A model generated the notes under the pieces. The model saw nothing but the letters and a program-made list of their open reading frames with translations, ran no database searches and was not told the origin of the DNA. Of a stretch of 35,457 bases of DNA, positions 7,963 through 18,149 are shown in pieces. The position numbers and the translations under genes are program-made. Position 1 is the first letter of the stretch, and each line of letters opens with the position of its first letter. Source of the DNA: Solirubrobacterales bacterium (GTDB lineage: Bacteria > Actinomycetota > Thermoleophilia > Solirubrobacterales > 70-9); NCBI GenBank assembly GCA_019456285.1, contig VRUE01000009.1:1-35457 (forward strand). The letters run 5' to 3'.

Positions 7963-8109
7963 ATGAGCCGCCAGCTCGCTCTCCTTCTCTCCGCCTTCGT
8001 TGCCGGCGCGGCCATCGCCGGAGCGTTCGGCGCCGCCAACCTGGGCATCGCCCTCGGGGTCGGCCAGGTCTGCTTCGCGGCGGCGCTGGTCTGGGTCCTA
8101 CTGCGCTGA
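7963..8109 (+). CDS. Small two-helix membrane protein, 48 residues
   Basis: ATG 7963 to TGA 8107-8109 encodes 48 residues. They form two hydrophobic helices: LALLLSAFVAGAAIAGAF, then a short Asn-Leu-Gly turn, then IALGVGQVCFAAALVWVLL, with Arg near both termini. Codon use has the strong GC third-position bias of the real genes around it. It stands divergent to the PHP gene and converges with ispD, overlapping the ispD 3' end by 12 nt. Function is unknown; size and topology suit a small regulatory or accessory membrane protein. It is easily missed because of its length. Confidence 0.6.
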   Translation: MSRQLALLLSAFVAGAAIAGAFGAANLGIALGVGQVCFAAALVWVLLR

Positions 8110-8979
8110 GCGCGCCGAGAGCAACAGCTCGGCGAGGCGCAGATCGAGCGGCGTCGTCACCTTCAGGTTCTCGGGCGGCGAGGGATGGATCAGCACCCTG
8201 CCGCCCGCCGCCTCGACCAGCATCGCCTCGTCGGTCGCGGCCGCGACCCGGTCCGGATCGGCGCCCAGCGCCCGGCGCAGTGCCTCGACCCTGAACACCT
8301 GCGGCGTCTGCGCCGCCCAGAGCGGGCCGCGATCCAGGGTCGACTCGACAACGAGTGCTCCGCTGACCGTCTCTACGCCAGGTAGCGGAGCACTCGTCGT
8401 CGCAGGGGGCGCCGCCTGCTTGATCGTGTCGGTGACCGGGGTGGCGGCGATCGCGCCGTCGGCGCCGGGGTCCCCGACCAAGGTCGCGACGACGTCCGCG
8501 ATCAGCTCAGAGGTGAGCAGCGGCCGCGCCGCGTCGTGGACGGCGACCAGCTCGGTCCCGACCGCCTCGAGGGCGCTCGACACCGAGGCCGAGCGGGTCT
8601 CCCCGCCCTCGACCACGCCGAGGTCGCGGCCGCCCAGCTCGTGGACGTGCCCGGGCGGGCAGGCGACCACGATCGAGCCCACCGGCTCAGCCGCCCGGAA
8701 GGCCGCGATCGACCACTCGACCATCGGCCTGCCGGCGAGCGGCACGAAGGCCTTCGGGCCATCGGCTCCGAGCCTCTCGCCGGAGCCGGCGGCCGCGATG
8801 ACCGCGGTGACGCTGGCTGCGCTAGAGGCCCGGTGTGGGTTAGGCGCGTGCGCGGGGGCGTCGCAGACCGAGCTGGGCGCCGCAGGCGGGCGAAGCGGGT
8901 AGCCGAGTGCTACCCGCGAGCCCGTGGGTGGCGATCCAGCGACGGTATGCGGCGTCATCCGCGTGCGTGGATAACCCAC
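8098..8979 (-). CDS. ispD: MEP cytidylyltransferase IspD with unusual N-terminal extension
   Basis: A 293-residue protein. From residue 57 it is a normal IspD: VTAVIAAAGSGERLGADGPKAF (CTP-binding Gly-rich loop), VHDAARPLL, ATPVTDTIK, WAAQTPQVF and TDEAMLVEA. It makes CDP-ME from MEP and CTP. The domain usually begins within a few residues of the start codon, but here there is no ATG, GTG or TTG on this strand between 8809 and 8955. The first start with a ribosome site is ATG 8979, preceded by TAAAGG overlapping the carD stop (ATG 8958 is in frame). The extra 56 residues are Pro/Ala/Ser-rich, non-conserved, and encoded by a hairpin-bearing repeat-like insert (see findings). carD, ispD and ispF are close neighbours in mycobacteria too. 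Confidence 0.92.
   Translation of the reverse strand: MGYPRTRMTPHTVAGSPPTGSRVALGYPLRPPAAPSSVCDAPAHAPNPHRASSAASVTAVIAAAGSGERLGADGPKAFVPLAGRPMVEWSIAAFRAAEPVGSIVVACPPGHVHELGGRDLGVVEGGETRSASVSSALEAVGTELVAVHDAARPLLTSELIADVVATLVGDPGADGAIAATPVTDTIKQAAPPATTSAPLPGVETVSGALVVESTLDRGPLWAAQTPQVFRVEALRRALGADPDRVAAATDEAMLVEAAGGRVLIHPSPPENLKVTTPLDLRLAELLLSARSAQ
8812..8979. repeat. Repeat-like insert encoding the IspD N-terminus
   Basis: About 168 nt between the carD stop and the first conserved IspD codon. It contains a perfect 9-bp hairpin with a 5-nt loop (8895-8903/8909-8917, arm GCGGGTAGC). It also holds a 21-nt stretch (8952-8972) that recurs, slightly altered, on the other side of carD (9599-9621). 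Its translation is low-complexity. A dispersed repetitive element is inferred. Confidence 0.45.
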
Positions 8980-8988
8980 ATCGGGCCT

Positions 8989-9531
8989 TTAGACAGTCGC
9001 CGTTGCGACGAAGCGCTCCTCCAGCAGCCCGTCGAGGTACCCCTCCGCGCCCTCCTCGTCCTTGTCGAGCGCGTACATGAACTCCGACGCGAGGATCTTC
9101 TTGGCCCGCGTGTACATCTGCTTCTCGCCGGTGGAGAGACCCTTCTCCATCTCGCGGATCGCCAGGTTGCGGACCACCTCGGCGAGCTCGAACACGTCGC
9201 CGGTCTTGATCTTCTCGCGGTTGTACTTGAAGCGCCGGTTCCAGTTCTTCGGCATCTCCGACACGTCATCGGTGAGGACGTCGGTGACTTTCTTGATCTC
9301 CACTTCGTCGATCACGCGCCGCAGCCCTGCCACGCCGGCGTTCTCGCTGGGAACCATCACGGTGAGCGCGTTGTGGAGGATCTTGATCGTCAGGTACTCA
9401 CGCTCCTCCCCTATCAGCTTGCGGTTCTCCTTCTTCAGCACGAGGCCCGCCCCGTGGTGGGGGTAGACGACCTTGTCCCCCTCCTCGAAGTCACAGACGC
9501 ACACGACGTCCTCCTCGAAGCCTGCCTCCAT
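8989..9531 (-). CDS. carD: CarD-family RNA polymerase-binding regulator
   Basis: A protein of about 180 residues. The N-terminal Tudor-like RNA polymerase interaction domain begins FEEGDKVVYPHHGAGLV and continues to MVPSENAGVAGLRRVID. The C-terminal helical DNA-binding domain includes MPKNWNRRFKYNREKIKTGD and a Trp that family members use to wedge open promoter DNA. In mycobacteria CarD stabilises open complexes and is essential. I choose ATG 9531 because AGAGGA lies 4 nt upstream. The frame stays open to GTG 9588, but that codon sits in a strong hairpin (9578-9600). A perfect AAAGGAG also lies 6 nt before an in-frame ATT at 9543, so initiation there is possible. It sits directly after disA and before ispD. 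Confidence 0.92.
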   Translation of the reverse strand: MEAGFEEDVVCVCDFEEGDKVVYPHHGAGLVLKKENRKLIGEEREYLTIKILHNALTVMVPSENAGVAGLRRVIDEVEIKKVTDVLTDDVSEMPKNWNRRFKYNREKIKTGDVFELAEVVRNLAIREMEKGLSTGEKQMYTRAKKILASEFMYALDKDEEGAEGYLDGLLEERFVATATV

Positions 9532-9577
9532 GGCTTCCTCTAGCTTGGGAATCGCTTGCTCCTTTCCATTTGCGACG

Positions 9578-9600
9578 GCGCCCGGCACCGTGCCAGGCGC
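9578..9600 (-). terminator. Hairpin between disA and carD
   Basis: GCGCCTGGCAC pairs with GTGCCGGGCGC (one G-U wobble) around a single-base centre, 36 nt after the disA stop. No T-run follows, so it may be an attenuator or RNA-processing site rather than a full terminator. It abuts one copy of the repeat flanking carD (9599-9621). Confidence 0.4.
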
Positions 9601-9635
9601 GTCATCCGTGGGTGCGTGAATTTGGTGTCAGTCAT

Positions 9636-10748
9636 CTAGCTCCGCAGGTACCGGTCGACCAGATCGACCTCCTGAAGCCTCCGCAGGCCCTCGCGGATGT
9701 CCTTGGCCCTGGTCGGGCCGACTCCGTCGACGGCCTCGAGATCGGCGTCGGAGGCCGCCAGGACCTCCTCCAGCCCGCCGAGCTCGTGGATGATCTTCTG
9801 GACGACAAGCTTGGGGATGCGGGGGATGCGGCCCAGCACGCGGTAGCCGCGCGGCGCAACCGTGAAGTCGAGGGTGTTGAGCTTGCGGTCGTAGCCGAGC
9901 AGCTCGGCGAGGCAACCGAAGTCGAGCACGTCCTGGTGGGACATCCGGGCCAGCGACTGCAGCATCGCGGCGAGGTTCTGCTCGGAGTCCTCGACCGAGT
10001 AGTCGCGGATCAGCGCCGTCTTGTCGGCGGCGACACCGACCATCGTCTCCTCCAGCTGCATCTCGATCAGCCTGCCCTCGGTGCCCAGCTCGACGATGTA
10101 GCGCTCGACCTCGACCGCCATCCGGGTCACCAGCTCGGCCCGCTGCAGCGCGGCGAGCGCGTCGTAGAGGACGCCGCCGCCCTCGAACTCCAGCACCGTC
10201 AGCCGGGTGGAGATTTGGTCGAGCCGCTCGCGGTACTTCTCCAGCGTCGCCAGCCCCTGGTTCGCTTTGGCGAGCACCGCGGGGATGTCCTGGAGGATGT
10301 ACTTGGTCCCCTCCACGTAGAGGGAGACGACGTCGCGGCGTTGGGAGATTGCGATGACCAGGGCCTCGGTCTGCTTGGAGACGCGCTCGGCGGTGCGGTG
10401 GCGGGTGCCGGTCTCCCCGGAGAGGATCGTCGGGTCCGGCATCAGCTGGACGTTGGCCCAGGTGATGTTCGTCGCCTCGGTGTTGAGGACGATCGCCCCG
10501 TCCATCTTCGCCACCTGGTAGAGCATCGCCGGGGTGTAGTCGATGTCGAGCTTGATCCCGCCGGAGAGCAGGTGGGAGATGTCCCCGGGGTCACCGACGA
10601 CGATCAGGCCACCGGTGCGGGAGTGGACGATGTTGTCGATCCCCTCGCGCAGGGCGCCACCGGGCGCGACAATGTCAAGGGCCCTCAGCAGCCGGGGGTC
10701 CTGCCGTTCTGAAAGCTCGTGAAGCTCGTCCCCAGACAGAGAAGGCAT
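9636..10748 (-). CDS. disA: c-di-AMP synthase DisA
   Basis: A 370-residue diadenylate cyclase that condenses two ATP into c-di-AMP and, in Bacillus, scans DNA for branched structures. The DAC active-site motifs are intact: DGA at residues 83-85 and GTRHRTAER at about 114-122. A helical spine follows, then a C-terminal helix-hairpin-helix DNA-binding domain (LEAVDGVGPTRAKDIREGL). Length is near the family norm. radA, its usual upstream partner, is absent; an MFS exporter gene precedes it instead, 126 nt away. Start ATG 10748 lacks a Shine-Dalgarno. A TTGACA (10828-10823) inside an inverted repeat could be its -35. Confidence 0.96.
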   Translation of the reverse strand: MPSLSGDELHELSERQDPRLLRALDIVAPGGALREGIDNIVHSRTGGLIVVGDPGDISHLLSGGIKLDIDYTPAMLYQVAKMDGAIVLNTEATNITWANVQLMPDPTILSGETGTRHRTAERVSKQTEALVIAISQRRDVVSLYVEGTKYILQDIPAVLAKANQGLATLEKYRERLDQISTRLTVLEFEGGGVLYDALAALQRAELVTRMAVEVERYIVELGTEGRLIEMQLEETMVGVAADKTALIRDYSVEDSEQNLAAMLQSLARMSHQDVLDFGCLAELLGYDRKLNTLDFTVAPRGYRVLGRIPRIPKLVVQKIIHELGGLEEVLAASDADLEAVDGVGPTRAKDIREGLRRLQEVDLVDRYLRS

Positions 10749-10817
10749 TGCTGTCTAGGATGCCAAATGTCGCTCTGGAATGCGGCCTGGGGATATCCGT
10801 GTGGAAAGATCGGGATG

Positions 10818-10836
10818 CGGTTTGTCAAGGAAACCG
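10818..10836 (-). promoter_or_regulatory. Inverted repeat over a TTGACA upstream of disA
   Basis: CGGTTT and AAACCG, spaced by 7 nt, enclose a perfect TTGACA on the minus strand, about 75 nt before the disA start. This looks like an operator over a -35 element. No good -10 lies at 16-18 nt (the hexamer at 17 nt is TCCACA), so the promoter call is weak. Confidence 0.3.
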
Positions 10837-10874
10837 ATCACAGCGCGCCGCAATTCCCGGCCTCTTTGCCGTGG

Positions 10875-12351
10875 TTAGAGATGGAAGCGACGGTGGTGGC
10901 GATGGTGCAGCAGCTCCTGCGGCGGCGGATCGCCGGCGACTGCGGGGTCGGGCCCCGGCTGCTCCGGGTCGCGAACGAATGCCCAGGTGAGCGCCGTCCC
11001 GACGACACAGAGCCCGACCGAGATCCAGGTCGAGCCGGCGAGCGCCGCCGTGAAGGAGTCGCCCCCCGCCTCCAGCGCGTGGAAGACGGTGCCGGTGGCG
11101 GCGAGCGCCAGGGCGCCGGCGACGACCCTGTCCATCGCCAGCACCCCGGAGGCGATCCCGACCTTCTCGCCCGGCATCACCGCCATCGCCGCGGTCGACA
11201 TCGGCGCGTAGACGAGGCCGATCGCAATCCCGAACAGCAGGTAGCCGGCGAGCAGCAGCCCGTAGGCGCTGCCCGAGTCGAGCCGGGTCAGCACGACCAG
11301 GCCGCCGGTCCCGCAGAGCATCCCCGCCGTCATCAGCCGCCGCGAGCCGAAGCGGCCGATCAGGCGTCCCGAGAAGGGCGAGATGAAGACCATCGGCGCC
11401 GTCACCGGGAGGATCAGCAGGCCGCTCTCGATCGCCGAGTGGCCGCGCACGTCCTGCAGGTACTGCGGCTGGAAGAACATCACCGACCAGTAGGCGCCGA
11501 CCACCGCGAAGGCGGCGGCGCTGGCGCCGAAGTAGGGGCCGTTGCGGAACAGCGAGAATTCGACGATCGGCTCCCGCACCCGGTGCTCGATCCGCCAGAA
11601 AGCGGCCAGCAAGGCGGCGCCCAGGACCGCCAGCGACGCCGTCGCGGCGGCGTCCCAGGCACGTGACTGGATCATCGCCAGGACGACGGCCGTCAGCCCG
11701 GCGGTGAGCACGACCAGGCCGGGCAGGTCGACCCGTGTGCCGGCGCTCGGGTCGGTCGACTCCGGCGCCGCGGCGACGATCACGGCGAGGCCGGCGGTGA
11801 CGATCGGCAGGTTGATCCAGAAGATCATCCGCCAGTCGATCTCGATCAGCGCCCCGCCGACCAGCGGCCCGATCGCCAGCGCGACCGCCGAGACCCCCGC
11901 CCAGATGCCGAGCGCTCGCGGCTGCTCGGCGGAGGGGAATGCGTTGCAGACGATCGCCAGCGAGAGCGAGAGCATCGGCGCCGCCCCCACCCCCTGCAGG
12001 ACGCGGCCACCGATCAGCGTCAGCTCGCCCTGGGCGGCGCCGGAGAGGACCGACCCGGCAGCGAAGACGACCATGCCGGCGACGAAGACCCGCTTGCGCC
12101 CAAGCATGTCGCCGAGCCGGCCGGCGGTGACGACAAGGACGGCGATCGTCAGCAGGTACCCGTTCATCACCCACTGAAGGCCCGCAGCGGTGATGCCGAG
12201 GTCCTTGCGCATGACCGGCAGCGCCAGCGCCACCACGGTCGAGTCGAGCATCAGCAGGAAGAGGCCGGAACAGGCCCCGACGAGGGTCCACCAGGGTCTG
12301 CCCACCTTGATTACTTTGCCGAGCGGCCAGGTGTCGGCGCGCTCCTCGCCC

Positions 12352-12371
<20 letters not shown>
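10875..12371 (-). CDS. MFS drug-exporter-like permease (DHA2, 14 TM)
   Basis: About 498 residues, with many hydrophobic segments in the EmrB/QacA (DHA2) pattern. The first helix is TLVGACSGLFLLMLDSTVVALALPV. The loop motif A is GRLGDMLGRKRVFV, and motif C-like glycines occur in LIGGRVLQGVGAAPMLSLSL. It probably exports a drug or metabolite using the proton gradient; the substrate is unknown. The start is uncertain: GTG 12371 overlaps the clpC 3' end by 20 nt, GTG 12305 avoids overlap, and the frame is open to 12413. No clear Shine-Dalgarno helps. It occupies the place between clpC and disA where Bacillus and mycobacteria carry radA, so it looks like a replacement or insertion. Confidence 0.85.
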
Positions 12372-14931
<2,560 letters not shown>

Positions 14932-15060
14932 AGGCTTCCTTACATGGTCAAACGCAGTTCGGTTGAGGAAGTACCGCAGACGCCCTTCGAGTATCGGAAG
15001 GCGCCCATGTGCCCCTTGAACGATACCGAGAGTGCCCACCCGGGCCGGCGACCCGAAAAT

Positions 15061-15073
15061 CCGCTGGTAGCGG
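15061..15073 (-). promoter_or_regulatory. Palindrome between lysS and clpC: ClgR-like box or weak terminator
   Basis: CCGCT-ACC-AGCGG lies 15 nt after the lysS stop and 129 nt before the clpC start. It fits the core of the actinobacterial ClgR site (CGCYNANRGCG) with one mismatch at the central A. ClgR activates clp genes in several actinobacteria. It is followed by ATTTTC, so a short terminator hairpin for lysS is the alternative. Confidence 0.3.
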
Positions 15074-15088
15074 TCTCCCGGGGTCCGT

Positions 15089-16561
15089 TCAGAATCGCAT
15101 CGCGGGGAACAGCACGACCTCGCGCACGCTTTGCGCCCCGGTCAGCATCATCACCAACCGGTCGATCCCGAGCCCGACCCCGCCGGTCGGCGGCATCCCC
15201 TGCTCCAGCGCCTCGACGAATGCCTCGTCGTAGGGCTGCGCCTCCTCGTCGCCCCGCGCCAGCTCGGCGGCCTGCTGCTCGAAGCGGCGCCGCTGCGCGT
15301 CGGGGTCGTTCAGCTCGCTGAACGAGTTGGCGATCTCCATCCCGCCGACGAACGCCTCCCAGCGCTCGACCAGCCCCTCCTCGGAGCGATGCGCCTTGGC
15401 GAACGGCGACAGCTCGACGGGGTAGTCGAGGACGAAGGTCGGCTGAACCAGCTCCGGCTCGACCGACTTGGAGAGCAGGCCGTCGACCAGCTTGCCCCAG
15501 CCCTCGGCCGGATCGGGCTCCGTCCCCATCGCCGCGGCCAGCGCCTCGCGGGTCGGGCGCTCGGCGATGTCGACGCCGGCCCGCTCGCGGATCGCCTCGC
15601 GCAGCGTCATCCGCCTCCAGGGCGGGGCGAGGTCGATCGCCGTCTCCCCGCGCTGGATTGTGGTCGTCCCCAGCACCCGCTCCGCCACCTCGGCGACCAG
15701 CAGCTCCAGGTCGCGCGCGGTCTTGCCGTAGTCGGCGTAGGCCTCGTACCACTCGAGCATCGTGAACTCGGGGTTGTGCTTGTGCGAGACGCCCTCGTTG
15801 CGAAAGTCCTTGCCCAGCTCGTAGACGCGGTCGATGCCGCCCACGACCAGCCGCTTCAGGTACAGCTCGGTGGCGATCCGCAGGTAGAAGTCGCGGTCCA
15901 GCGCATTGTGGTGGGTGACGAAGGGCCGGGCCAGGGCGCCTCCGTAGAGCGGTTGGAGCACCGGGGTTTCGACCTCGACGAAGCCGCGCTCGTCGAGCCA
16001 ACGACGCACCTCGCCGATCGTGCGAGCGCGGAGGGCGAGGACGCGGCGGCTCGTCTCGTTGGCGATCAGGTCCAGCTCGCGCCGGCGGTAGCGAGTCTCG
16101 ACGTCCTCGAGACCGTGGAACTTGCCGGGCGGGGGGCGCAGGCTCTTGGCGAGCAGGCGCCAGCGGTCGATCGCGAGGGAGAGCTCGCCGCCCCGCCGGG
16201 TCGCCAGCGCGGCGCCCTCGACGCCGACGATGTCGCCGAGGTCGAGGTGGACCAGTCGCTCGAACGCCTCCTCGCCGAGCAGGTCCTCGCGGGCGTGGAG
16301 CTGGATCTGCCCGCTGCCGTCGCGGAGGTCGAGGAAGGCGGCCTTGCCGTGGCCGCGGCGGGCGACGATGCGGCCGGCGACGCGGTGGCGCGAATCGGTC
16401 TCGACCCCCGGCGCCAGGCCCTCGTGCGCGGCCCGCACCGCGACGATCTCCTCGCGCTCGGCGAACTCGTGCGGAAACGGGTCGATCCCCGCCTCGCGTA
16501 TGCGATCCAACTTCTCGCGCCTGTCGCGCAGTACGTCCGAGAGTTCTGGCTGTTCAGTCAC
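15089..16561 (-). CDS. lysS: Lysyl-tRNA synthetase, class II
   Basis: A 490-residue enzyme that charges tRNA-Lys. The N-terminal OB-fold anticodon-binding domain (about 55-150) contains VAGRIVARRGHGKAAFLDLRD. The class II catalytic core has motif 1 (RRWLDERGFVEVETPVL), motif 2 (FRNEGVSHKHNPEFTMLEWYEAY) and motif 3 (GVGLGIDRLVMML) at the C-terminus. Length matches the family. GTG 16561 starts 4 nt after the greA stop, so the two are probably coupled; a greA-lysS order is seen in other bacteria. No anomaly is visible. Confidence 0.96.
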   Translation of the reverse strand: MTEQPELSDVLRDRREKLDRIREAGIDPFPHEFAEREEIVAVRAAHEGLAPGVETDSRHRVAGRIVARRGHGKAAFLDLRDGSGQIQLHAREDLLGEEAFERLVHLDLGDIVGVEGAALATRRGGELSLAIDRWRLLAKSLRPPPGKFHGLEDVETRYRRRELDLIANETSRRVLALRARTIGEVRRWLDERGFVEVETPVLQPLYGGALARPFVTHHNALDRDFYLRIATELYLKRLVVGGIDRVYELGKDFRNEGVSHKHNPEFTMLEWYEAYADYGKTARDLELLVAEVAERVLGTTTIQRGETAIDLAPPWRRMTLREAIRERAGVDIAERPTREALAAAMGTEPDPAEGWGKLVDGLLSKSVEPELVQPTFVLDYPVELSPFAKAHRSEEGLVERWEAFVGGMEIANSFSELNDPDAQRRRFEQQAAELARGDEEAQPYDEAFVEALEQGMPPTGGVGLGIDRLVMMLTGAQSVREVVLFPAMRF

Positions 16562-16565
16562 GTCC

Positions 16566-17045
16566 TCAGGCGGTCTCGATTTTCGTGATCTTGAGTTTCT
16601 TCTTCGGTCCCCGGGGAACTTCGACGCTGACCACGTCGTTGCGCTTGCGGCCGATCAGGGCCTTGCCGATCGGCGACTCGTTGGAGAGCTTGTGCTCAAG
16701 CGGGTCCGCCTCGGTGGAGCCGACGATCTGGAACTTCTGCGAGTCGCCGGTCTTCTGGTCTTTGACGTGGACGATCGAGCCGAACTTCACCTCGTCGGTG
16801 CCGAGGCCCTTCTCGTCGACCACCGTGGCGCGGCGCAGCCTCTCCCCGAGCTGGACGATCCGCTGCTCGAGCAGCGCCTGCTCGTTCTTGGCGTCGTCGT
16901 ACTCGGCGTTCTCGGAGATGTCGCCGAACTCACGCGCCTCCTTGATGCGAGCCGCGACCTCGCGCCGCTTGGCGGTCGAGAGGTGCTCTATCTCTTCTTT
17001 GAGCTTCTCGAGCCCTATCGGGGTGATTACCGCCTGCTGACTCAC
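16566..17045 (-). CDS. greA: Transcription elongation factor GreA
   Basis: A 159-residue GreA/GreB factor. The N-terminal coiled coil includes the conserved acidic tip EFGDISENAEYDDAKNEQ, which enters the polymerase secondary channel to trigger cleavage of backtracked RNA. The C-terminal FKBP-like domain ends SPIGKALIGRKRNDVVSVEVP. The start is GTG 17045 (VSQQAVITPIGLEKL) with AGGA 4 nt upstream; the longer open frame is upstream leader sequence. It has its own promoter (17156-17183) and a leader of about 100 nt, then runs into lysS. Confidence 0.95.
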   Translation of the reverse strand: MSQQAVITPIGLEKLKEEIEHLSTAKRREVAARIKEAREFGDISENAEYDDAKNEQALLEQRIVQLGERLRRATVVDEKGLGTDEVKFGSIVHVKDQKTGDSQKFQIVGSTEADPLEHKLSNESPIGKALIGRKRNDVVSVEVPRGPKKKLKITKIETA

Positions 17046-17155
17046 TTGTCCTGACCTCGCTTTGTTTGATGGAGGGTGGGAATCCGGCTCCCAGACCCAA
17101 AAACGCCCAGGCACAACGGCTTTCGTGTCGCCGCACCGGGGCCGGAAGTCGCGGG

Positions 17156-17183
17156 ATTATAGCGAGGGCCCAGGGCCGGCCAA
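17156..17183 (-). promoter_or_regulatory. greA promoter with consensus -10
   Basis: A perfect TATAAT (17161-17156) overlaps the dusB stop codon. TTGGCC (17183-17178) lies 16 nt upstream as the -35. The predicted leader runs about 100 nt to the GTG at 17045. Confidence 0.6.
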
Positions 17184-18149
17184 GCCGCGAACCAAGGCGC
17201 GGGCGCGGGGCAGGTCGGCGCTCCGCTGCAACTCGTCGGCGACCGCCGGCGGAGCGTCAAGCGGCTCCATGTACCAGGGGTAGAACTTGCGCAGGTAGCG
17301 CCCTGCCCGCTCCGCCCCGAGATGCTCCTCGGCGCGGTCGATCACCCAGAGCAGCTCGCCGGCGACCTCATCGCGCCGCGGCGGCGCGGCGCGGCGGCCG
17401 GTCAGCTCCTCGAACACCCAGGGGTTGCCGAGCGCACCGCGGGCGATCATCACCGCGTCGGCGCCGGACTCGCGGTGGGCGCGCCGCGCCGCCTCGGCGC
17501 TCTTCAGCCCGCCCGAGACGATCACCGGCACGTCGACCCGCTCGACCAGCTCGCGGGTGAGCGCGTAGTCGGGGCTTCCCCCGTGGCCGACCGTGGCGGC
17601 GCGCGGGTGGAAGGCGATCGCCGCGGCGCCGCCCTCCTCGACGAGCCGTAGCGCCAGCTCGAAGCCGGAGCGATCCCCCGGACGCAGCCCGGATCGCAGC
17701 TTCGCCGTGACCGGCAGTCCGCTGCCCTCGGCGGCGGCGCGGACCAGCGCCAGGGCCAGCTCGGGGTCGCCGAGCAGCTCGGCGCCGGCCCCGGTGCGGC
17801 GGACCTTGCGGACCGGGCAGCCCATGTTGATGTCGATTAGGTCGGCGCCGGCCTCGGCGGCGATCGCAGCCCCGGAGCGCATCACCTCGGCATCGTGGCC
17901 GAACAGCTGCACCGAGACAGGGTGCTCGTCGGGGTGGATCCGCATCAGCTCCCGCAGGGTGCGCTCGTTGCGGTGGTGGAGGCCAAAGCTGGAGACCATC
18001 TCCGACACCGCCAGGCCGGCGCCGTGCCGCTTCGCCTGCAAGCGCACGAACCAGTTGCCGATCCCCGCCAGCGGCGCCAGCAGCACGCGGTTGGCTATCC
18101 GCACCCCGCCAATCTCGAACGGCTCTGTCAGCTCATCTGTTCCGTGCAT
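17157..18149 (-). CDS. dusB: tRNA-dihydrouridine synthase, DusB-like
   Basis: A 330-residue flavin-dependent enzyme that reduces uridines in the tRNA D-loop. The FMN-binding barrel begins NRVLLAPLAGIGNWFVR. The catalytic Cys is in NMGCPVRKV (near 110), with NADPH/FMN motifs FHPRAAT and VIVSGGLKSA...ADAVMIARGALGNPW. A C-terminal helical tRNA-binding domain follows. It overlaps the end of coaX by 17 nt, indicating coupled translation. coaX, dusB and lysS are also near each other in Bacillus. The first 12 residues (MHGTDELTEPFE) are non-conserved. Confidence 0.94.
   Translation of the reverse strand: MHGTDELTEPFEIGGVRIANRVLLAPLAGIGNWFVRLQAKRHGAGLAVSEMVSSFGLHHRNERTLRELMRIHPDEHPVSVQLFGHDAEVMRSGAAIAAEAGADLIDINMGCPVRKVRRTGAGAELLGDPELALALVRAAAEGSGLPVTAKLRSGLRPGDRSGFELALRLVEEGGAAAIAFHPRAATVGHGGSPDYALTRELVERVDVPVIVSGGLKSAEAARRAHRESGADAVMIARGALGNPWVFEELTGRRAAPPRRDEVAGELLWVIDRAEEHLGAERAGRYLRKFYPWYMEPLDAPPAVADELQRSADLPRARALVRGLAGPGPSL

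Noticed and set aside
7902-8048. N-terminal extension of the PHP gene to 8048
   Set aside because: The added residues are Arg/Pro/Ala-rich with no homology and run antisense to the small membrane-protein gene; the PHP fold starts at DYHLHLRP just after GTG 7901.
9542-9635. 31-codon frame starting directly after the disA stop (MTDTKFTHPRMTRLAR...)
   Set aside because: It lies within the repeat and hairpin before carD, overlaps the carD ribosome site and has poor codon bias; better explained as repeat DNA.
14932-14960. CtsR operator before clpC
   Set aside because: One GGTCAAA heptad is present, but the second half-site does not match and no ctsR gene is in the cluster.
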